Assembly (NCBI RefSeq): GCF_921293875.1
Contig: NZ_CAKLDI010000001.1
Coordinates: forward strand, 124,001 to 188,000
Length of the DNA: 64,000 nucleotides
Reading direction: 5' to 3'
From: Vibrio stylophorae
GTDB lineage: Bacteria > Pseudomonadota > Gammaproteobacteria > Enterobacterales > Vibrionaceae
In this document: in pieces, positions 56,462-64,000 of the stretch
Layout of the letters: each line of letters starts with the position of its first letter
Position numbering within the stretch: position 1 is the stretch's first letter
Made by a program: the position numbers and the translations under genes
Notes under the pieces: model-generated
What the model saw: the letters and a program-made list of their open reading frames with translations, nothing else
Database searches by the model: none
Told to the model about the DNA's origin: nothing

Positions 56462-56861
56462 GGGTTCGTTGGCCATATTCTGAATTACTCAGTGCGGCAA
56501 TGGCATTTTCTGCATCGGCTGCCGCCATTACCACAAAACCAAAGCCGCGACGTTTGCCAGTGCGTTTGTCTTTCATTAAGCGCACAGCAAAGACTTCGCC
56601 ATGCAGGCTGAAAAGATTTTTCACGTCATTCTCATTGGCACGGTAGGGCAGATTACCCACATAAATAGTTTTGCTCGCCTGATCCATCATCGGCGAACGT
56701 GAAGGTGCAATCATCAAAATAAACAAATAAAGACAAGTTGCCACCGCCGCACCCACAGCAAATGCAGTTGCTGGCGAAAAAATCTGAGCGGGCAAAGTGA
56801 AATAACCAATGATGGCAATGGCTAGATTGACGATAAAAGCAAGATAAGAAGGTTTCATCAT
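56412..56861 (-). CDS. Membrane-anchored RNA-binding (RRM) protein
   Basis: This 149-residue protein has two hydrophobic segments at the N-terminus (about 5-23 and 30-50), then a single RRM domain with RNP2 TIYVGNLPY and RNP1 RRGFGFVVM, the aromatic RNA-contacting pattern. It ends in an acidic tail. The ATG pair at 56861/56858 lacks a strong Shine-Dalgarno; the frame is open to a TTG at 56897. RRM proteins are known in vibrios and cyanobacteria, but no target is known. The gene is antisense to the last 50 bp of murI and divergent from the rRNA operon. Confidence 0.82.
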   Translation of the reverse strand: MMKPSYLAFIVNLAIAIIGYFTLPAQIFSPATAFAVGAAVATCLYLFILMIAPSRSPMMDQASKTIYVGNLPYRANENDVKNLFSLHGEVFAVRLMKDKRTGKRRGFGFVVMAAADAENAIAALSNSEYGQRTLKVRIANDPRSEENLD

Positions 56862-57004
56862 AAAGTAGTCTGCTATATCAAGAGCGAAAATAAACAATGC
56901 GCGTTAGTAAAATGTTACAGAGCATCCTGCCTAGCAACAATAATGCTAAGTTTTTGCCGGAAAAATAAGCGCAGAACACAGAATAGATGATGATTTAATC
57001 AATC

Positions 57005-57055
57005 GAAAAAAAAATACGAAAAAGTTCTTGCGATATCACATTCGCCACCTATAAT
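57005..57055 (+). promoter_or_regulatory. rRNA operon P1 promoter
   Basis: -35 TTGCGA (57028-57033), 16-bp spacer and -10 TATAAT (57050-57055), followed by a GC-rich discriminator GCGAC, with an A-rich UP element just upstream. These are the hallmarks of a ppGpp- and growth-rate-regulated rrn P1. Confidence 0.85.
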
Positions 57056-57184
57056 GCGACCCCACTGACACGGCGGACGCGAACTAACGCAGAAAGCTGG
57101 AAGGCTTCGAAAGAACAACGAAGCGAAGTCAACAAGACGTTTTTGATTTCGAGAGTGACTCGAAAATAAATTGAAAATTTCTTC

Positions 57185-57212
57185 TTGACTTCAAGTTAGG
57201 AAAGCGTAAGAT
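57185..57212 (+). promoter_or_regulatory. rRNA operon P2 promoter
   Basis: -35 TTGACT (57185-57190), 16-bp spacer and -10 TAAGAT (57207-57212), about 157 bp downstream of P1. Confidence 0.7.
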
Positions 57213-57250
57213 ACGCCTCCCTGACAAAGCAGCGAAGCTGCTGAGTCAAC

Positions 57251-57261
57251 GCTCTTTAACA
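57251..57261 (+). promoter_or_regulatory. boxA antitermination site in the rrn leader
   Basis: GCTCTTTAACA matches the boxA consensus bound by NusB-S10, which prevents premature termination of rRNA. Confidence 0.85.
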
Positions 57262-57425
57262 ATGTAACCAATCAATCTGTGTGGGCACTCGTTATTGATA
57301 GTCGAAAGATTTAAATCAATGAACTGAGTGACCAAACAAATCGAAAGATTTGGCACAGTCAATTCACATTACGATAGTAATGTAATCAGTATTCATTGAG
57401 TCGGTCGAAAGACCAAAAAAACTTT

Positions 57426-58978
<1,553 letters not shown>

Positions 58979-59043
58979 CCTAAAGACTACTGACAAGTGT
59001 CCACACAGATTGATTTGGTTATAAAGTACGAGCAACGCTTATT

Positions 59044-59120
<77 letters not shown>

Positions 59121-59159
59121 ATTCTTCTCCAGAAAGAATTGGATGTAAGCGAAATATTT

Positions 59160-59235
59160 GGGGCTATAGCTCAGCTGGGAGAGCGCTTGATTTGCATTCA
59201 AGAGGTCTGCGGTTCGATCCCGCATAGCTCCACCA
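59160..59235 (+). tRNA. tRNA-Ala (TGC)
   Basis: 76 nt with GGGGCTA/TAGCTCC acceptor, anticodon TGC, GGTTCGATCC T arm and encoded CCA. Confidence 0.98.
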
Positions 59236-59288
59236 TCTTTAAACGCATTTGCTTAAGTGCTTTTAAAAATGGTTTCGAAAGAAACACA

Positions 59289-59300
59289 TGCTCTTTAAAA
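59289..59300 (+). promoter_or_regulatory. boxA in the 16S-23S spacer
   Basis: TGCTCTTTAAAA, in the region before 23S, matches boxA and would renew antitermination. Confidence 0.7.
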
Positions 59301-59474
59301 ATTTGGAAAGCTGACTAGTAAATTCATTTGAATGTAAGTTCAATGAATAACTAAAAATGTTTATTCATATACCCATATGAATAAACGAGTTCTCAAAAAC
59401 ACAATCAAGTGTCTTGAGTACGGCGAAAACTAGAAATCTTGGTGACTGTTCATATAGCCCTCTTCGGGTTGTAT

Positions 59475-62364
<2,890 letters not shown>

Positions 62365-62458
62365 TACAACACCCAAGAGGGTTTTACGTACACAAGCTTG
62401 ATTGTGTTGAGAACGAAGCAAGAACTAGTCGAATAAAGCTTTCCAGATTTAACAAATT

Positions 62459-62578
62459 TGCTTGGCGGCCATAGCGCTGTGGACCCACCTGATTCCATGC
62501 CGAACTCAGAAGTGAAACGCAGCTGCGCCGATGGTAGTGTGGGGCTTCCCCATGTGAGAGTAGGTCACCGCCAGGCTT
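62459..62578 (+). rRNA. 5S ribosomal RNA
   Basis: 120 nt beginning TGCTTGGCGGCCATAGCG, with CCATGCCGAACTCAGAAGTG and closing CCGCCAGGC, which pairs with the 5' end. Confidence 0.97.
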
Positions 62579-62612
62579 CAAATTTAAGCTGATGCATCGC
62601 ATCTGCTTGAGT

Positions 62613-62689
62613 GGAGCGGTAGTTCAGTTGGTTAGAATACCGGCCTGTCACGCCGGGGGTCGCGGGTTCGAGTCCCGTCCGCTCCGCCA
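62613..62689 (+). tRNA. tRNA-Asp (GTC)
   Basis: 77 nt with GGAGCGG/CCGCTCC acceptor, anticodon GTC, GGTTCGAGTCC T arm and encoded CCA. It is the distal tRNA of the rRNA operon. Confidence 0.98.
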
Positions 62690-62697
62690 CTTATACT

Positions 62698-62726
62698 AAG
62701 CCCAAGTCGAAAGACTTGGGCTTTTT
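62698..62726 (+). terminator. rRNA operon terminator
   Basis: AAGCCCAAGTC-GAAA-GACTTGGGCTT with a GNRA-type loop, followed by a T-run. Confidence 0.93.
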
Positions 62727-62844
62727 TACGTCTGAATGTTTCCTAGGCCTCTGTTGTTAGGGCTTACTTTTTTACTCATCACTTGATGATAAAAAAGGCG
62801 CATTCGAGCCCTTATCCATGTGTTGTACAAAGCTTGCTATGTGT

Positions 62845-63282
62845 TCATTTAGGTTGCTGATAAGCCATGGTAATTAAATTTTTCGTTTGGCTATAGCGTT
62901 CAAAACGCATGCGCAGCTCGTTAGGCAGCGTTTGTGGTTCAATCGTCTCGAAGCCATGTTGCTGGTAAAACCCTTCGAGGTGCGCATAAGCAAAGCAGTA
63001 ACAAGGTGTTGATTGAATATGGCTAAGGCAGCCTTTGAGCAGTAGGTTGCCAAGCCCTTGCCCACGTTTATGACTATCAATCGCCATACCGGTCAGAAGC
63101 TGCTCGTTTCCAATCAATTTGAAACGAACGGCACCAAGGATGACACCTTGACGCTCAAGCACCCAAATCGTCTCCTGCTTATTGGCCTTGCCTGCTGGAT
63201 AATGCGTTTTATAGAAGCGCTGAGCCAGTGGAAAGCGAATAGGGTCAAGTGGCTGTATGCTTAGAGAAGTCGGGTCGGTCAC
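62845..63282 (-). CDS. GNAT family N-acetyltransferase
   Basis: This 145-residue acetyltransferase has the acetyl-CoA-binding RGQGLGNLLLKGCL (around residues 73-86) and the preceding LTGMAIDSHK strand of the GNAT fold. The compact, single-domain layout and FYQQHGFE near the end are common to ElaA/YhbS-like small-molecule or protein acetyltransferases. The substrate is not known. It is divergent from murB and convergent with the rRNA operon. Confidence 0.85.
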   Translation of the reverse strand: MTDPTSLSIQPLDPIRFPLAQRFYKTHYPAGKANKQETIWVLERQGVILGAVRFKLIGNEQLLTGMAIDSHKRGQGLGNLLLKGCLSHIQSTPCYCFAYAHLEGFYQQHGFETIEPQTLPNELRMRFERYSQTKNLITMAYQQPK

Positions 63283-63340
63283 TGCTATTTCCTAGGGATT
63301 GCGTTAGAATGCATCAGTTTTCACTGATAAGCATCATACC

Positions 63341-64000
63341 ATGAATCAACTACCAACTCGGGATCTCATCCACTCTCATACCTTTGCTATTCATAGCCAA
63401 GCTGCGGCAATTGTCGATATTGAACAGCCTGATGAGCTGATTCAGCTATGGCGTGACCCACGTTATCAAAACTTACCCAAATTGGTTGTAGGGCAAGGTA
63501 GCAATTTGCTCTTCTGTGATGACTTTGAAGGTGTGGTTGTACGTAATCGCATTATGGGAATTGAAATCAAAGAAAGCGATGTTGCTTGGCATTTACGCGT
63601 CGGCGCCGGTGAAGATTGGCATCAGTTGATTCAGCAATGCTTAGCCAAGGGAATTTATGGCTTAGAGAATCTTGCCCTGATCCCCGGTTGTGTGGGCTCA
63701 TCACCAATTCAAAATATTGGTGCTTATGGCGTGGAGCTCAAAGATGTCTGTGAGTCGGTAGAATGTTTAAATCCGATGACAGGGGAGTCTGAAACCTTAA
63801 CCAATGCGCAGTGTCAGTTTGGTTATCGTGATTCCATCTTTAAGCATGCCTATCAAGATCGCGTAATCACCTATGTTCATCTGAAATTAGCTAAAGATTG
63901 GCAGCCTGTATTGCATTACGGTGGTTTGGCTTCTGTATTTGCAGACCGCCCAGTTTCAGCGCAAGCGATTTTTGATGAAGTGTGCCAAACGCGAATGGCG
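63341..64000 (+). CDS. murB: UDP-N-acetylenolpyruvoylglucosamine reductase, partial
   Basis: MurB reduces the enolpyruvyl group to make UDP-MurNAc in peptidoglycan synthesis, using FAD and NADPH. The first 220 codons are present and the gene runs off the right edge. FAD-binding motifs VVGQGSNLLF and GLENLALIPGCVGSSPIQNI, and the catalytic GYRDSIFK, are visible. It lies downstream of the rRNA operon, as in E. coli and Vibrio. Confidence 0.97.
   Translation, partial: MNQLPTRDLIHSHTFAIHSQAAAIVDIEQPDELIQLWRDPRYQNLPKLVVGQGSNLLFCDDFEGVVVRNRIMGIEIKESDVAWHLRVGAGEDWHQLIQQCLAKGIYGLENLALIPGCVGSSPIQNIGAYGVELKDVCESVECLNPMTGESETLTNAQCQFGYRDSIFKHAYQDRVITYVHLKLAKDWQPVLHYGGLASVFADRPVSAQAIFDEVCQTRMA

Overview
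The window is a chromosomal segment of a marine gammaproteobacterium, most probably a member of the Vibrionaceae. The evidence is gene order (trmH-spoT-rpoZ-gmk; ryhB-polA-spf-engB-cytochrome c4-yihI-hemN; glnG-glnL-glnA-typA; pckA-hslO-hslR-gspC to gspN-nudE-cysQ; fabR-yijD-trmA; btuB-murI-rrn-murB), the rRNA sequences and the closeness of the proteins to Vibrio and E. coli orthologues. I do not assign a genus. Nearly everything is core genome: I see no insertion sequence, phage, integron or CRISPR array.

Layout. 1-3400: stringent response and transcription genes (spoT, rpoZ, gmk), minus strand. 3400-6300: small or poorly known genes (DUF2500, a HEPN-like membrane protein, a 27-residue membrane peptide, a YhhN-family protein), an AT-rich stretch, and the Fur-regulated small RNA RyhB. 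6300-10000: polA followed by Spot 42 RNA and a second, unassigned small-RNA candidate. 10000-14700: engB, divergent cytochrome c4, a methyltransferase, yihI, a DUF2489 gene and hemN. 14700-17400: a purine riboswitch controlling an NCS2 purine permease, convergent with adenosine deaminase. 17400-25300: a GGDEF/EAL sensor, then the nitrogen-control block glnG-glnL, a DUF4124 gene and glnA, with two NtrC palindromes and a sigma-54 promoter. 25300-31800: typA, a P-loop ATPase, yihY, dtd, a GNAT acetyltransferase and an AsmA-like protein. 31900-35200: pckA, hslO and hslR. 35500-46900: a complete type II secretion operon gspC to gspN. 46900-52450: nudE, cysQ, fabR, yijD, an accessory lipoprotein and trmA. 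52690-56900: cobalamin riboswitch, btuB, a PP-loop ATPase, murI and a membrane-anchored RRM protein. 57000-62730: a complete rRNA operon (16S, tRNA-Ile, tRNA-Ala, 23S, 5S, tRNA-Asp) with P1/P2 promoters and terminator. 62800-64000: a GNAT acetyltransferase and the start of murB.

RNA-based and nutrient-responsive control is the theme of the intergenic space: iron (Fur/RyhB), carbon (Spot 42), purines (riboswitch), B12 (riboswitch) and nitrogen (NtrC/sigma-54). The least explained pieces are the small RNA candidate at 9547-9624, the 27-residue peptide at 4436-4519 with an inverted repeat just upstream, the HEPN-like membrane protein at 3977-4336, the lipoprotein at 49717-51210 and the membrane-anchored RNA-binding protein antisense to the 3' end of murI. 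Start codons were chosen by Shine-Dalgarno sequence and remembered family lengths; no database search was possible.
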